Of a stretch of 52,829 nucleotides of DNA, positions 26,912-35,902 are shown piece by piece. Made by a program: the position numbers and the translations under genes. The notes below the pieces were generated by a model, which was not told where the DNA came from, searched no databases, and worked only from the letters and a program-made list of their open reading frames with translations. Source of the DNA: Xenococcaceae cyanobacterium MO_167.B27 (GTDB lineage: Bacteria > Cyanobacteriota > Cyanobacteriia > Cyanobacteriales > Xenococcaceae); assembly GCA_030065935.1 (NCBI GenBank), contig JASJCP010000020.1:1-52829 (forward strand), read 5' to 3'. The first letter of the stretch is position 1. Every line of letters begins with the position of its first letter.

Positions 26912-28345
26912 ATGCCTCAAAAAACTACCGTGACAGAACTACCCATCGAACTACATAAATTTGTAGCAGATGTTTCACGGTTGGTTTATCCTGCAAGGAG
27001 TGAATATATCAATAGATTATTAGCAGGAGAAAAAGATAGTTTAATAATTAAAGAGATTCAGCGGAAATACGGGATAAATAAACGACAAGCTAATGCTATT
27101 AGAATCGAAGCCAAAGCTACCATAAAATCGGCTACTGAGTGTAGAAAAGAACATATTAAAAAAGTTAAAAACCAAATCAAATCTACTAAATCCTGGCTAA
27201 ATAAACAACAGAAAAAGTTGGAAAATGCCCCCTTGGCTTGTGACTTAAAAACCAGGAGAAGTTGTCGCAGTAATAAACGATTCGCCATTCACCAGAAAAA
27301 GCGAAGATTATATTTATTAGAAAACCAACTCAATCACCTTAAAGATACTCGACTGAAAGTAAAAATTGGCGTGATGAAAACTCAATATCTAACTGTTGGT
27401 AGCTCATGGGAAACTTATGGCAATCAAATAGCTCAGTACGATGGTAAGAATATTGTTTTTAGAGTACCTTATGCCTTAGAAGACAAGTACGGAAAATATC
27501 TGAGCGCACCATTAAAGTTTCATTACAAACAAGAGTGGATAGAAGATGCCATTAAAAATAATCGAGCTTTAACTTACCGTATTTATGCGAAAAATTTAAG
27601 ATGGTTTATTGCTTGCTCGACAGAAGTTCCAGAACCAGAAAAGATTAGTTATTCCAGACATTATGGCTGCATTGGTATAGATATTAATCCCAAGGTGATT
27701 GGTTATGCCAGAACCGATAGAGATGGAAATCTTCGAGAAAAAGGACAAATCAAGTTTAATTTACATTCAAAAAGAAAAAATCAACAATTAGCAATACTCC
27801 ATGATGTTTGTAATGAAATTGTCGAGCTATGTGTTAAAAATAAATGCCCCTTAGTAGTAGAAAAATTAGATTTTACTGTCAAAAAAGCCCAAATGAGAGA
27901 GCAAGGAACTTTCTACAGTAGAATGCTCTCCAATTTTAGCTATGGCAAGATAACAGAATTACTAACTCAAAAAGCTCAAATGGTTGGCATAGAAATCATA
28001 TTTTTATCGCCAGCTTATAGTTCTCTAATTGGATTAGTAAGATATCTCAAACTTTACGGCATGAGTTCTGATACAGCAGCAGCACTCATTCTTGCTCGTA
28101 GAGCCATGAAATTGTCTGAGCGTGTGCCTCTTTATAACGCCTATCCCATTATGACGATGGGAAAGCACGTCTGGAGTGCATGGCACGCGCTTAATAAAAA
28201 ACTGAATAAACAGCTATGTCTTTCTCGACATAGTTATTTTAGCTTCTCTAACAGAGAACTTGAGGTCATGCTAAATGATGAATTCTTGAAAATACTCAGG
28301 AAAGGGTCTTCTAGCAAGCCCAAACGCACTTCAAGAGTTCGGTGA
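26912..28345 (+). CDS. tnpB: TnpB, RNA-guided RuvC nuclease of IS607 element
   Basis: A 477-residue OrfB/TnpB protein. The N-terminal half (1-245) is the basic REC/wedge-like region. RuvC-I is GIDINPKVIGYA with D257, RuvC-II is PLVVEKLD with E317, RuvC-III is GMSSDTAAALILARR with D387. All three catalytic acids are present. The zinc ribbon with CxxC pairs, usually placed between the second and third motifs, is absent: the segment SPAYSSLIGLVRYLKLYGMS has no cysteines. A 75-residue C-terminal tail overlaps the right-end RNA scaffold. TnpB homologues cut DNA guided by an omega RNA from the 3' end of the gene. Confidence 0.9.
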   Translation: MPQKTTVTELPIELHKFVADVSRLVYPARSEYINRLLAGEKDSLIIKEIQRKYGINKRQANAIRIEAKATIKSATECRKEHIKKVKNQIKSTKSWLNKQQKKLENAPLACDLKTRRSCRSNKRFAIHQKKRRLYLLENQLNHLKDTRLKVKIGVMKTQYLTVGSSWETYGNQIAQYDGKNIVFRVPYALEDKYGKYLSAPLKFHYKQEWIEDAIKNNRALTYRIYAKNLRWFIACSTEVPEPEKISYSRHYGCIGIDINPKVIGYARTDRDGNLREKGQIKFNLHSKRKNQQLAILHDVCNEIVELCVKNKCPLVVEKLDFTVKKAQMREQGTFYSRMLSNFSYGKITELLTQKAQMVGIEIIFLSPAYSSLIGLVRYLKLYGMSSDTAAALILARRAMKLSERVPLYNAYPIMTMGKHVWSAWHALNKKLNKQLCLSRHSYFSFSNRELEVMLNDEFLKILRKGSSSKPKRTSRVR

Positions 28346-28413
28346 GAGTCCGAAGGCTAGTAACTTAACCGTTAGAGTTACGACTCAATAGATTTGTTGA
28401 GATTTTTATTAAC
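28230..28413 (+). ncRNA. Putative TnpB omega RNA (right end)
   Basis: In TnpB systems the scaffold overlaps the tnpB 3' end and the guide follows the right end. Here the region holds foldable segments: GTTCGG with CCGAA near 28339-28356 and GTAACT with AGTTAC near 28360-28381. It closes with the TGTTGAGATT right end. The guide would be the flank starting about 28414. Boundaries are inferred. Confidence 0.5.
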
Positions 28414-28531
28414 GGTAAGGGGAAAAGCTGAAGCTAGTTCACAAAAATTACTAACACACAATGACAATATCTGAAAAAAATGGGCTATACTCAACTATTG
28501 ACCAAATTGAGCTAGAGTTGAGGAGGAGACT

Positions 28532-28897
28532 ATTCCTGAACAGCTAAACCTGACTGTTAGCTTAAGAGGCACTCGCGAAGTCAGGGAAACATATCAAATA
28601 TTTCGCCTTACTGGACTACTAGATGCCTTTTCTGAACCAACATTCCGTAAAGTTCTTGGTAACTATGTTGATGATGGCCCAAAAAACATCATTTTAGTTC
28701 TATCCCAAATTGACTTTATTGATAGTTCTGGTTTAGGGGCGCTAGTGCAGCTTGTTAAAAAAGCTCAAACTGGTGGCGGTAGTCTGCAAATTGTCACCAA
28801 TCCTCGTGTGACTCAAACAGTTAAACTAGTACGTTTAGAGAAGTTTCTGTCTCTTCAGCCTTCAGTGGACAAAGCACTGGAAAATCTGAAGCAATAG
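28532..28897 (+). CDS. STAS-domain anti-sigma antagonist-like protein (ATT start)
   Basis: A 121-residue STAS protein: LNLTVSLRGTREVRETYQIF, RLTGLLDAFSEPTFRKVL, then the signature IILVLSQIDFIDSSGLGALV with the conserved serine that anti-sigma kinases usually phosphorylate (DSSG). No ATG, GTG or TTG lies in frame between the upstream stop and the conserved N-terminus. A perfect AGGAGG (28521-28526) stands five bases before ATT at 28532, giving (M/I)PEQLNLTV, which matches the N-terminus I recall for cyanobacterial homologues. ATT initiation is therefore proposed. It sits 119 bases after the IS607 right end. Confidence 0.85.
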   Translation: MPEQLNLTVSLRGTREVRETYQIFRLTGLLDAFSEPTFRKVLGNYVDDGPKNIILVLSQIDFIDSSGLGALVQLVKKAQTGGGSLQIVTNPRVTQTVKLVRLEKFLSLQPSVDKALENLKQ

Positions 28898-29000
28898 CGT
28901 TAAAAAAAAAACGTTGATTTGTCAGAAAAACCTTCTCAAAAAAAACACTTTGACTAATATTAAGGCTTCAGCTTGGGCAAACATTGAGGCTCTCGCTTTA

Positions 29001-29381
29001 ATGGCAACCACCGATGATATTTCTCAGATCGAAAGGTTATCACCAGTCAGTTTGGCATACATTGGAGATGCCGTATATGAATTATATGTACGACATAATC
29101 TTTTAATGCCACCCAAGCGAATCTCAGATTATCATCATCAAGTGGTTGCTCAAGTTAGGGCTGAAAGTCAAGCCCGCAATTTAAAAATTTTACTTCCCGA
29201 TCTCAATGAAAAGGAACAAGAGATAGTCCGTCGGGGGCGCAATGCTGCTATCAGTAAACCCCGTCGATTATCAATTTCAATTTATCAACAAGCTAGTAGT
29301 TTGGAAACTTTGATTGGCTATTTATATCTTACGGATAGGGCGCGTTTACAAGATTTATTGACAAAACTCGATTTTTCCTAA
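29001..29381 (+). CDS. mrnC: Mini-ribonuclease III
   Basis: About 126 residues ([13 protein letters not shown]...). Mini-III enzymes have only the RNase III catalytic domain, without a dsRNA-binding domain, and mature 23S rRNA. The signature [18 protein letters not shown] carries the conserved Asp of the active site, and [16 protein letters not shown] the C-terminal Glu. The open frame extends upstream to a TTG at 28914, but those residues lack family character and the ATG at 29001 fits homologues. It is followed after 11 bases by rlmB, in an rRNA-maturation pair. Confidence 0.9.
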   Translation: MATTDDISQIERLSPVSLAYIGDAVYELYVRHNLLMPPKRISDYHHQVVAQVRAESQARNLKILLPDLNEKEQEIVRRGRNAAISKPRRLSISIYQQASSLETLIGYLYLTDRARLQDLLTKLDFS

Positions 29382-29392
29382 AATTGTGCCAA

Positions 29393-30229
29393 ATGAACCC
29401 TAAAAAAATCCCTAAATTGGTCAAGAAAAATGCTAATGCTCCACCAGAAGGGGCGATAAATTCTTTAGAAAATGAAGCTCAAGATTTGGTCTATGGTAAA
29501 CACCCAGTCTTAGCTGTGTTAAAAAGCGATCGCCAAATTAATCGGATTTGGATTACTCATAAATTAAGTAGCGATCGCAGATTGGGGGGCTTGTTAAAAA
29601 AAGCTAAAGCCAAGGGTGCAGTGATTACTAAAACTGAACCATCACGGTTGGATAGCTTAACTCACTATGCTAACCATCAAGGGATAGTAGCTCAAGTTTC
29701 ACCCTATAGCTATTGGGAATTAGAAGATTTAATTACCTCAGCTAAAGAAAAAACTGATTCCCCTGTGATTGTTATTGGGGACGGGATCGAAGACCCCCAC
29801 AATCTAGGGGCGATAATTCGGACAACTGAAGCTATGGGACTTCAAGGGATGGTTATTCCTCAGCGTCGCGCAGTAGGGGTAAACTCTACCGTGGTAAAAG
29901 TAGCAGCAGGAGCTTTAGAAAACTTACCAGTAGCTAGAGTAGTTAATTTAAACCAAGCTTTAGAAAAATTAAAAGAGTCAGGGTTCTGGATTTATGGGAC
30001 TACTATAGAAAGCAGTAAAATGCTACACACAATAGATTTTAGTGGTGCAGTAGGATTAGTTGTAGGTTCTGAAGGTAAGGGTTTAAGCTCTCTCACCGAA
30101 CGTTGTTGCGACGAATTAGTATCTATTCCTCTAGCAGGAATAACCCCGAGCTTAAATGCTTCTGTGGCATCTGCGATCGCGATATACGAAATCTGCCGTC
30201 AGCGATGGTCAAAGGAACTTCCTCCTTAA
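29393..30229 (+). CDS. rlmB: 23S rRNA (guanosine-2'-O-)-methyltransferase RlmB-like
   Basis: About 278 residues of the SpoU/TrmH family with a trefoil-knot SAM site. A basic N-terminal tail leads to the substrate-binding domain [20 protein letters not shown] (about 32-51). SpoU motif 1 is [20 protein letters not shown], motif 2 [11 protein letters not shown], motif 3 [19 protein letters not shown]. The start was put at ATG 29393 rather than the TTG at 29384. It methylates the peptidyl-transferase loop of 23S rRNA in E. coli; here that is inferred from family. Likely co-transcribed with mrnC. Confidence 0.9.
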   Translation: MNPKKIPKLVKKNANAPPEGAINSLENEAQDLVYGKHPVLAVLKSDRQINRIWITHKLSSDRRLGGLLKKAKAKGAVITKTEPSRLDSLTHYANHQGIVAQVSPYSYWELEDLITSAKEKTDSPVIVIGDGIEDPHNLGAIIRTTEAMGLQGMVIPQRRAVGVNSTVVKVAAGALENLPVARVVNLNQALEKLKESGFWIYGTTIESSKMLHTIDFSGAVGLVVGSEGKGLSSLTERCCDELVSIPLAGITPSLNASVASAIAIYEICRQRWSKELPP

Positions 30230-30401
30230 TCAAATTCATAAAAATCTAAATAAGTTACCAGTATTACTTTCTGAAATTAGAACAACACTGTATAAAATAT
30301 AAGGACTAGATATAATTTGTCATAAAACATTACAATAACTGGCAATCAAATTACAAAAAATTAACGATACTGACAATTAAGTAAAATCAGAGGCAATTTT
30401 A

Positions 30402-30683
30402 ATGAAAGAAATTTTAACTGGTATTTTAAACTCCCTGGGATGGGCTTATTGGATAAAGCTCGACACGGCTAAACCCTCCTGCACTTATTTTTTTGGGCCT
30501 TTTTTAACAATAACAGAAGCGAAAAACGCTAAAGCAGGTTATATAGAAGATTTGAAAAATGAGGGTTGTTCGGGGATCGAGGTAGAGATTAAACGTTGTA
30601 AACCTAGCGAGCTAACAATATTTGATGAATTAGGAGAAAGTGTGGATTTTAATACTGTTCCTGCTTTGAGTACTCAATCTTAA
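30402..30683 (+). CDS. DUF1816 family protein
   Basis: A 93-residue protein with the DUF1816 core: WAYWIKLDTAKPSCTYFFGP, then FLTITEAKNAKAGYIEDLKN and GIEVEIKRCKPSELTIF. This family is essentially confined to cyanobacteria, and some members are attached to phycobilisome-related or regulatory genes. The start ATG follows AGAGGCAATTTTA. It is monocistronic between rlmB and the convergent hydrolase. The function is unknown. Confidence 0.85.
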   Translation: MKEILTGILNSLGWAYWIKLDTAKPSCTYFFGPFLTITEAKNAKAGYIEDLKNEGCSGIEVEIKRCKPSELTIFDELGESVDFNTVPALSTQS

Positions 30684-30827
30684 TTACAAAAGGAAGGAGG
30701 AAACAAGGATGAGGAACAAGGAAATAAAAGCACATGAGTGCTTATTTCGTCTAGCTTTATAATTTATTTCTCATTTGTGACCCCGTGAGAATGGGGTTAA
30801 ATTTCCGAAAGCAGGAACCTAAATTGG

Positions 30828-31637
30828 TTAAGTTGGATTAGAATCCTCAAGCCATTGAGATACATCCTGTCTAACCTCTTGGGGAATTTCCCAAGGAAAG
30901 AGATGTGCTGTATTAGGGTAGCAAATCCATTGACTGTTGATGATTCTTTGTGCAGTTTCTTGACTGGACTCTGCTGTAATATGGCGATCGCCTTCTCCAG
31001 ATAGGATTAGACAGGGAAAAGGTATCTTATGAAGAGAATCAAGACAGCTATAGCCCTTGCTGATAGCTTGAGACAAAGCACGATGAGCAGACCTAGAAGT
31101 TTGCCAGTAAGCAGGTACTCCTTCTCTAGCCAGATAACCGTAAGCTTCGGGAGTATGTTGATTAATTAGGTAACGGAATAGCGATCTCTTACCGAAATTA
31201 TTGATGTTCCAAGACCATCCAGGCTTAACATAATTAATTATTCCAGCTAAACCCGTATAGGCTAAGTCTTGCCAAGTTATCCTAGGATGGCTACTGCGGG
31301 GGCGAGCAGCAGAAGCAACTAAAATTAAACCAGTAAATCTTTCAGGGTTAGCCAAAGCTAGTTCGAGAGCTAAGATTCCACCTAAAGACCATCCTAGTAA
31401 CACACAGCGATCTATTTGATGCTGGTTGAGTAAGTTTTGTAAGTCATCGAGATGAGTTGTCATCTCAAAATCTCCTTGAGAGCGACTTTTACCATAGCCT
31501 CGGAGATCGGGGGCAATAGTTTGATATTTTTGACAAAGATGATCAGTAAATACTGACATAGCATCACTAGAGCCTGGATGACCATGTAAGCAGAGAATGG
31601 GGTAGCCTTCTCCTTTGACTTCAGTGTTAAGTTTCAT
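30828..31637 (-). CDS. Alpha/beta hydrolase
   Basis: A 269-residue hydrolase fold. The oxyanion segment ILCLHGHPGSSDAM is near 14-27, followed by DLRGYGKS. The nucleophile elbow GWSLGG (Ser about 84), an acid in LSGEGDRHITAES (about 217-229) and the histidine in PNTAHLFPWE (about 245-254) complete the triad. The substrate cannot be predicted; relatives include esterases, haloperoxidase-like enzymes and C-C hydrolases. It is divergent from the DedA gene. Confidence 0.85.
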   Translation of the reverse strand: MKLNTEVKGEGYPILCLHGHPGSSDAMSVFTDHLCQKYQTIAPDLRGYGKSRSQGDFEMTTHLDDLQNLLNQHQIDRCVLLGWSLGGILALELALANPERFTGLILVASAARPRSSHPRITWQDLAYTGLAGIINYVKPGWSWNINNFGKRSLFRYLINQHTPEAYGYLAREGVPAYWQTSRSAHRALSQAISKGYSCLDSLHKIPFPCLILSGEGDRHITAESSQETAQRIINSQWICYPNTAHLFPWEIPQEVRQDVSQWLEDSNPT

Positions 31638-31960
31638 TGCTTAAGAAGCGTTCGGGCTAAGAATAAGAGTTTATTTGTGCAAAAGATACCCGTCAAATCT
31701 GAGTTCGATGTACCTTTAAAAGGTTCAGTATCTATCCTATGATCCGCCGTAAAATGAATTTTACGACTCAAACAATCAAGTCTATTAAAATAGACTAAAA
31801 GCTTTATTATTACTTGGTTTGAACCAACTTACTATCACCAGACTCCCAAATTGATTTTCTGGGAGATCGTGATTTTTATCTTGCCTCAAGTTGTCAAGGA
31901 TTGACAGTTCAACCTAATCCGCGTCAAGATGAATAAAGTAAACCTTTGTAAAGGTTCTTA
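31638..31960. other. Spacer with double-hairpin repeat, copy B
   Basis: 323 bases between divergent genes. The hairpin pair at 31748-31796 has 8-bp stems CGTAAAAT/ATTTTACG (31748-31765) and AGTCTATT/AATAGACT (31779-31796) separated by 13 bases. Relative to 17173-17220 the stems differ by paired substitutions. Another stem, CTCCCAAATT...TTCTGGGAG, is near 31843-31865. Promoters must share this spacer. Confidence 0.7.
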
Positions 31961-32587
31961 ATGTCCATCGAGTTACTGTCCCTAGATAATGCTCAAGAGA
32001 TCGCCCATCACTACGGTTATTGGGCGGTATTCACTGGTATTGCTTTAGAAAATACAGGAATTCCCATACCTGGAGAGACTATCACCATTGTAGGTGGTTT
32101 TTTGGCAGGAAGCGGTGAATTAAATTATTGGGGAGTTTTATCCAGTGCGATCGCTGGTGCTGTCATTGGGGATAATTTTGGTTATTGGATTGGTAAGATT
32201 GGTGGCTGGAAAGTTTTGGTACGGGTAGCAAAGTTATTTCGTTTCCCAGAAGAAAAATTGGAGTTAGCGAAAGAAAAATACAGTAAAAATGCTGCCCAAG
32301 CGGTATTTATTGGTCGTTTTATCACGTTGTTACGAATTTTTGCCGGGCCCTTAGCTGGGATCGCCCAGATGCCTTATCAAAAGTTTCTGCTCTACAATTT
32401 TAGTGGTGCTGCTTTATGGGCATTAACCATAGTCAGCTTATCTTTTTTCTTGGGACAGATAGTTTCTCTACAGCAAATCGTCCTTTGGGTTACTCAAGCA
32501 GGAGTCTTTGCCCTAGTTGCAGTAATTCTTGTGGTATCTATTTCAATTTTGTGGAAGTATCGTCGTAGCAATTTATCCGCTAAATAA
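31961..32587 (+). CDS. DedA family membrane protein
   Basis: A 208-residue SNARE-associated/DedA protein. The motif GIALENTGIPIPGETITIVGG (about 22-42) is the characteristic N-terminal re-entrant region. G-rich FGYWIGKIGG and GRFITLLRIFAGPLAGIAQM (about 118-137) carry the conserved arginines, and two C-terminal helices follow. DedA members are inner-membrane proteins thought to flip or transport phospholipid carriers and to support envelope homeostasis. The start ATG follows AAAGGTTCTTA. Confidence 0.92.
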   Translation: MSIELLSLDNAQEIAHHYGYWAVFTGIALENTGIPIPGETITIVGGFLAGSGELNYWGVLSSAIAGAVIGDNFGYWIGKIGGWKVLVRVAKLFRFPEEKLELAKEKYSKNAAQAVFIGRFITLLRIFAGPLAGIAQMPYQKFLLYNFSGAALWALTIVSLSFFLGQIVSLQQIVLWVTQAGVFALVAVILVVSISILWKYRRSNLSAK

Positions 32588-32770
32588 TACTGTATATTAT
32601 ATTTGCAATCTGCATAGTAACTTTATATTAATACTTACAAACTTAAGTTTATTTCTGTTCTTGGTAGTCTTGTTTTTTTGTCACCTATAGTACAATTACA
32701 CCTCAAATGCTAAAACTAATATTTAATAGCCTTTCGGGTGTAGTAATAGGACTTAAAGAATAAAGTAACA

Positions 32771-34069
32771 ATGTCAAAATTAGGAAGACGTAAATTTTTA
32801 ATATATGGTTCGGCTGGAGCAGCCACCAGTATGCTTTTAAAAGCCTGTGGTAGTAGTGATACGGCTCAGACTAGTGATTCTAGTACCGCTTCGAGTGGTG
32901 CTGATTCAGGAGATGTAATTAAAGTTGGGATACTCCACTCTCTTAGCGGTACGATGGCAATCAGTGAAACTACAGTTGTTGATGCTGAAATGATGGCAAT
33001 TGATGAGATTAACGCTGCTGGTGGAGTATTAGGTAAACAAATTGTCCCTGTAAAAGAAGATGGGGCTTCAGATTGGCCGACTTTTGCAGAAAAGGCAACT
33101 AAACTCATAGATAAAGACCAAGTGAGGACTGTTTTTGGTTGTTGGACTTCTGCTAGTCGCAAAGCAGTATTACCAGTATTTGAATCTAAACAGCATATGC
33201 TTTGGTATCCTGTGCAATACGAAGGGCAGGAATGCTCTAACAATATTTTTTACACTGGTGCTGCGCCTAATCAACAAATCGAACCTGCTGTTAATTGGTT
33301 GTTAGAAAATAAGGGGAAAGAATTTTTTTTAGTTGGTTCAGATTATGTCTTTCCTCGTACCGCCAATACCATTATCAAAGAGCAACTCAAAGCTAAAGGA
33401 GGCAAAACTGTAGGGGAAGATTATCTGCCTCTAGGAGATACAGAAGTTACTTCGATTATTACTAAAATTAGGGCTGCCCTGCCCAATGGTGGAGTGATCT
33501 TTAACAGTCTTAATGGTGATAGTAATGTAGCTTTCTTTAAACAGATAGAAGGTGCAGGACTAAAACCGAATAAGTATCCTGTAATGTCTGTAAGTATTGC
33601 TGAAGAAGAAGTCCGTCAAATTGGGACAGAATATCTTAAAGGTCATTATGCAGCTTGGAACTATTTTCAAACTGTAGAAAGTCCTCAAAACGACAAGTTT
33701 GTAGCAGCTTTTAAAGCTAAATATGGTGAGGACAGAGTAACTAATGACCCGATGGAAGCTGCTTATATTATGGTTTATCTCTGGAAGCAAGCAGTAGAAA
33801 CAGCAGGGACTACTGATATTGAAGCAGTGCGAAAAGCAGCCATTGGTCAAGAATTTGATGCTCCTGAAGGGAAAGTGAAAATGAATCCCAATCATCATAT
33901 TTCTAAGACTGTCAGAATTGGTCAAGTTAGAGATGATGGTTTATTTGATATTGTTTTCTCTACTGATGGTGCTGTAGATCCTATTCCCTGGAATCAGTAT
34001 GTACCTGAAACTAAAGGTTACGGCTGTGACTGGACTGACCCCAACAAGGGCGGAAAGTATAAGGTGTAG
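32771..34069 (+). CDS. urtA: Urea ABC transporter substrate-binding protein
   Basis: A 432-residue periplasmic-binding protein of the branched-chain amino acid/urea class. The N-terminus has a twin-arginine-like GRRKFL (5-10) and a lipobox ending LLKAC at C26, so it is a lipoprotein facing the periplasm. [22 protein letters not shown] begins the first lobe. [39 protein letters not shown] and [12 protein letters not shown] are UrtA features that differ from LivJ. It leads the urt cluster. No clear NtcA box was found upstream, although urt genes are normally NtcA-regulated. Confidence 0.95.
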   Translation: MSKLGRRKFLIYGSAGAATSMLLKACGSSDTAQTSDSSTASSGADSGDVIKVGILHSLSGTMAISETTVVDAEMMAIDEINAAGGVLGKQIVPVKEDGASDWPTFAEKATKLIDKDQVRTVFGCWTSASRKAVLPVFESKQHMLWYPVQYEGQECSNNIFYTGAAPNQQIEPAVNWLLENKGKEFFLVGSDYVFPRTANTIIKEQLKAKGGKTVGEDYLPLGDTEVTSIITKIRAALPNGGVIFNSLNGDSNVAFFKQIEGAGLKPNKYPVMSVSIAEEEVRQIGTEYLKGHYAAWNYFQTVESPQNDKFVAAFKAKYGEDRVTNDPMEAAYIMVYLWKQAVETAGTTDIEAVRKAAIGQEFDAPEGKVKMNPNHHISKTVRIGQVRDDGLFDIVFSTDGAVDPIPWNQYVPETKGYGCDWTDPNKGGKYKV

Positions 34070-34482
34070 TTTTTTTGTATTGGGGTGGGCAATGCCCTAC
34101 CCTATTCTTAGATCTTGCACCGACAGGAAAATATCTCAGTTTTTAGCCCGCACAGTTAATGGTTAATGGTTCAGAAAAAACAAGGGCGCAAGCCTTGCGC
34201 CCGTAAAAGAGGGAGTTCTTAGCCAAAAAGTCCCATTATACTAAGTTGCGTTGTTATAAGATCGTATTATCTCGCGCAGAGGCGCAAAGACGCAAAGAAG
34301 AGCGCGAAGAATAAAATGATCGAGAGTGTGTGCAAAACTCGGTATTAGTTCTTATCTGAACCTTTAAAACCATTAAAAAATCTTGCTTCCGCGCGGGTCT
34401 ATTACCTACTACCTAATACCTTTCTTAGTATTGATCTACTATTGTAAAAACTTAGTATTGTCAAATTTTTTATTTATTAATT
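34070..34482. other. urtA-urtB spacer with inverted repeats
   Basis: 413 bases, long for an operon spacer. It contains a perfect 9-bp hairpin GGGCGCAAG-C-CTTGCGCCC (34184-34202) and a GCGCAGAGGCGCAAAGACGC-type repeat (about 34273-34310) common in cyanobacterial spacers. Both may be repetitive extragenic elements. A second promoter for urtB is possible. Confidence 0.6.
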
Positions 34483-35643
34483 GTGTCTGTATTAATAGAA
34501 GGATTATTTAACGGAATCAGTATTGGTTCGGTGTTGCTTATTGCTGCTTTGGGGTTGGCAATTGTGTTCGGACTGATGGGGGTAATTAATTTAGCCCACG
34601 GTGAATTGATGATGCTTGGGGCATATAGTACTTTTGTTGTACAAAATGTTTTTAAGCCTTGGGGAGAACCTTGGTTTAGTTTCTATATTGTAGTTGCTAT
34701 TCCGATCGCTTTTATGGTGGCTGCAATAGCAGGGCTGGTGTTAGAGAGAGGAGTAATCCGCTTTTTGTATGGGCGACCCCTAGAAACTCTACTGGCTACT
34801 TGGGGTGTAAGTTTAATTTTGCGCCAATTTGTCCGCAGTGTTAACTGGCTACTAGTAATATGTGTTGCGGTATTTTGTCTGTTGTTTTTTGCGGGGATGA
34901 CTTTCTTGAGTCGTCGTTCTGACTGGGAGAGAATCCGCAATTGGACGCTCGCAATTTTATTACCTTTGTCTGCTGCTATTGCTGTAGCTACAGGGTTTTT
35001 AATGAGTAAAGTTCCTGTTCTAACTAAAGCTTGGTTTAGTGCTAGAAATGTCGATGTAACAGCCCCTAGTTGGTTACGAGGGGGGGTTAAAGTTTTGGGC
35101 TTCCAGATGCCTTATGCTCGTCTGTTTATTATTGCTTTAACTATTATCTGTTTGGTTGCTGTTTATTGGTTTCTCAATCGTTCTACTTGGGGTTTAAGGA
35201 TTAGGGCTGTGACTCAAAATCGCGCCATGAGTTCTTGTTTAGGAATTCCTACCGCTAAAGTAGATGCTTTAACTTTTGCTATTGGTTCAGGTTTAGCAGG
35301 GGTTGCTGGTTGTGCTGTTAGCTTACTAGGTTCGGTAGGACCTAATACTGGTCAAAACTACATTGTAGATACTTTTATGGTGGTGGTGGTTGGCGGTGTT
35401 GGTAATTTGTTTGGTGCTATTTTTGCTGGTTTAGGAATTGGGATCGTCAACTATTTGATAGGTTCTGGGACTTTGGCTTTGATGTTTTCTTCTATAGAAG
35501 CCTTGAAACCTCTGGTAGATTTCTTGCTGTTTTTCGCTACTAGCAGCATGGCAAAAGTTATGGTGTTTGTGTTGATTATTGGTTTTTTACAAGTGAAACC
35601 TGCGGGATTATTTCCCCAAAAAGGGAGAAATGTTGAGTTGTAA
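34483..35643 (+). CDS. urtB: Urea ABC transporter permease UrtB
   Basis: A 386-residue permease of the LivH class with about nine helices: LFNGISIGSVLLIAALGLAI, GVINLAHGELMMLGAYSTF, then an inserted periplasmic-facing segment (about 125-200) typical of UrtB, and IRAVTQNRAMSSCLGIPTAK (the cytoplasmic coupling loop). A GTG at 34483 starts it. Its partner permease is UrtC. It imports urea for nitrogen supply together with UrtA, UrtD and UrtE. Confidence 0.93.
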   Translation: MSVLIEGLFNGISIGSVLLIAALGLAIVFGLMGVINLAHGELMMLGAYSTFVVQNVFKPWGEPWFSFYIVVAIPIAFMVAAIAGLVLERGVIRFLYGRPLETLLATWGVSLILRQFVRSVNWLLVICVAVFCLLFFAGMTFLSRRSDWERIRNWTLAILLPLSAAIAVATGFLMSKVPVLTKAWFSARNVDVTAPSWLRGGVKVLGFQMPYARLFIIALTIICLVAVYWFLNRSTWGLRIRAVTQNRAMSSCLGIPTAKVDALTFAIGSGLAGVAGCAVSLLGSVGPNTGQNYIVDTFMVVVVGGVGNLFGAIFAGLGIGIVNYLIGSGTLALMFSSIEALKPLVDFLLFFATSSMAKVMVFVLIIGFLQVKPAGLFPQKGRNVEL

Positions 35644-35902
35644 AGAGTTAGTGGTTAGTTAGAGACGACCCGACGGGTCGTCTGTACAGTGGTTGGTGGT
35701 TAGTGGTTGGTGGTTGATTGTTAATTGTTAATTGTTAATTGCTAATTGCTAATTGAATACTGAATACTGAATACTAAATACTATTTTTTTCCCCCAGTCT
35801 CCCCGTCCCACAGTCTCCCAGTATCCCATAGTGACCCAAACTTAAATAAAAACGGTATAAGTGGTTATATGAAAAGTCTATTAATTATCAATTATTTGAA
35901 TT
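35644..35902. repeat. urtB-urtC spacer with hairpin and tandem repeats
   Basis: A perfect 9-bp hairpin AGACGACCC-GAC-GGGTCGTCT (35663-35683) follows the urtB stop by 20 bases. Then come degenerate tandem tracts (TTAGTGGTTGG, TTAATTGTTAATTG, GAATACTGAATACT). These interrupt what is normally a tight operon. Confidence 0.8.

Larger units (their letters stand above)
26228..28413 (+). mobile_element. IS607-family insertion sequence (TnpA plus TnpB)
   Basis: The left end GTTAACAAAAATCT...TCTCAACA (26228-26256) is an imperfect inverted repeat of the right end TGTTGAGATTTTTATTAAC (28395-28413). It encloses a serine recombinase gene and a tnpB gene two bases apart. Both flanks carry GG-containing sequence, fitting the low-specificity GG target of IS607. 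Both genes are full length and uninterrupted, so the element may be active. The inner left-end motif GTTAAC is repeated at 26218, so the true border may lie slightly outward. Confidence 0.8.

Noticed and set aside
32588-32770. NtcA box upstream of urtA
   Set aside because: Only GTA-N12-TAC and other wrongly spaced pairs were found, no GTA-N8-TAC at a suitable distance from a -10 element.
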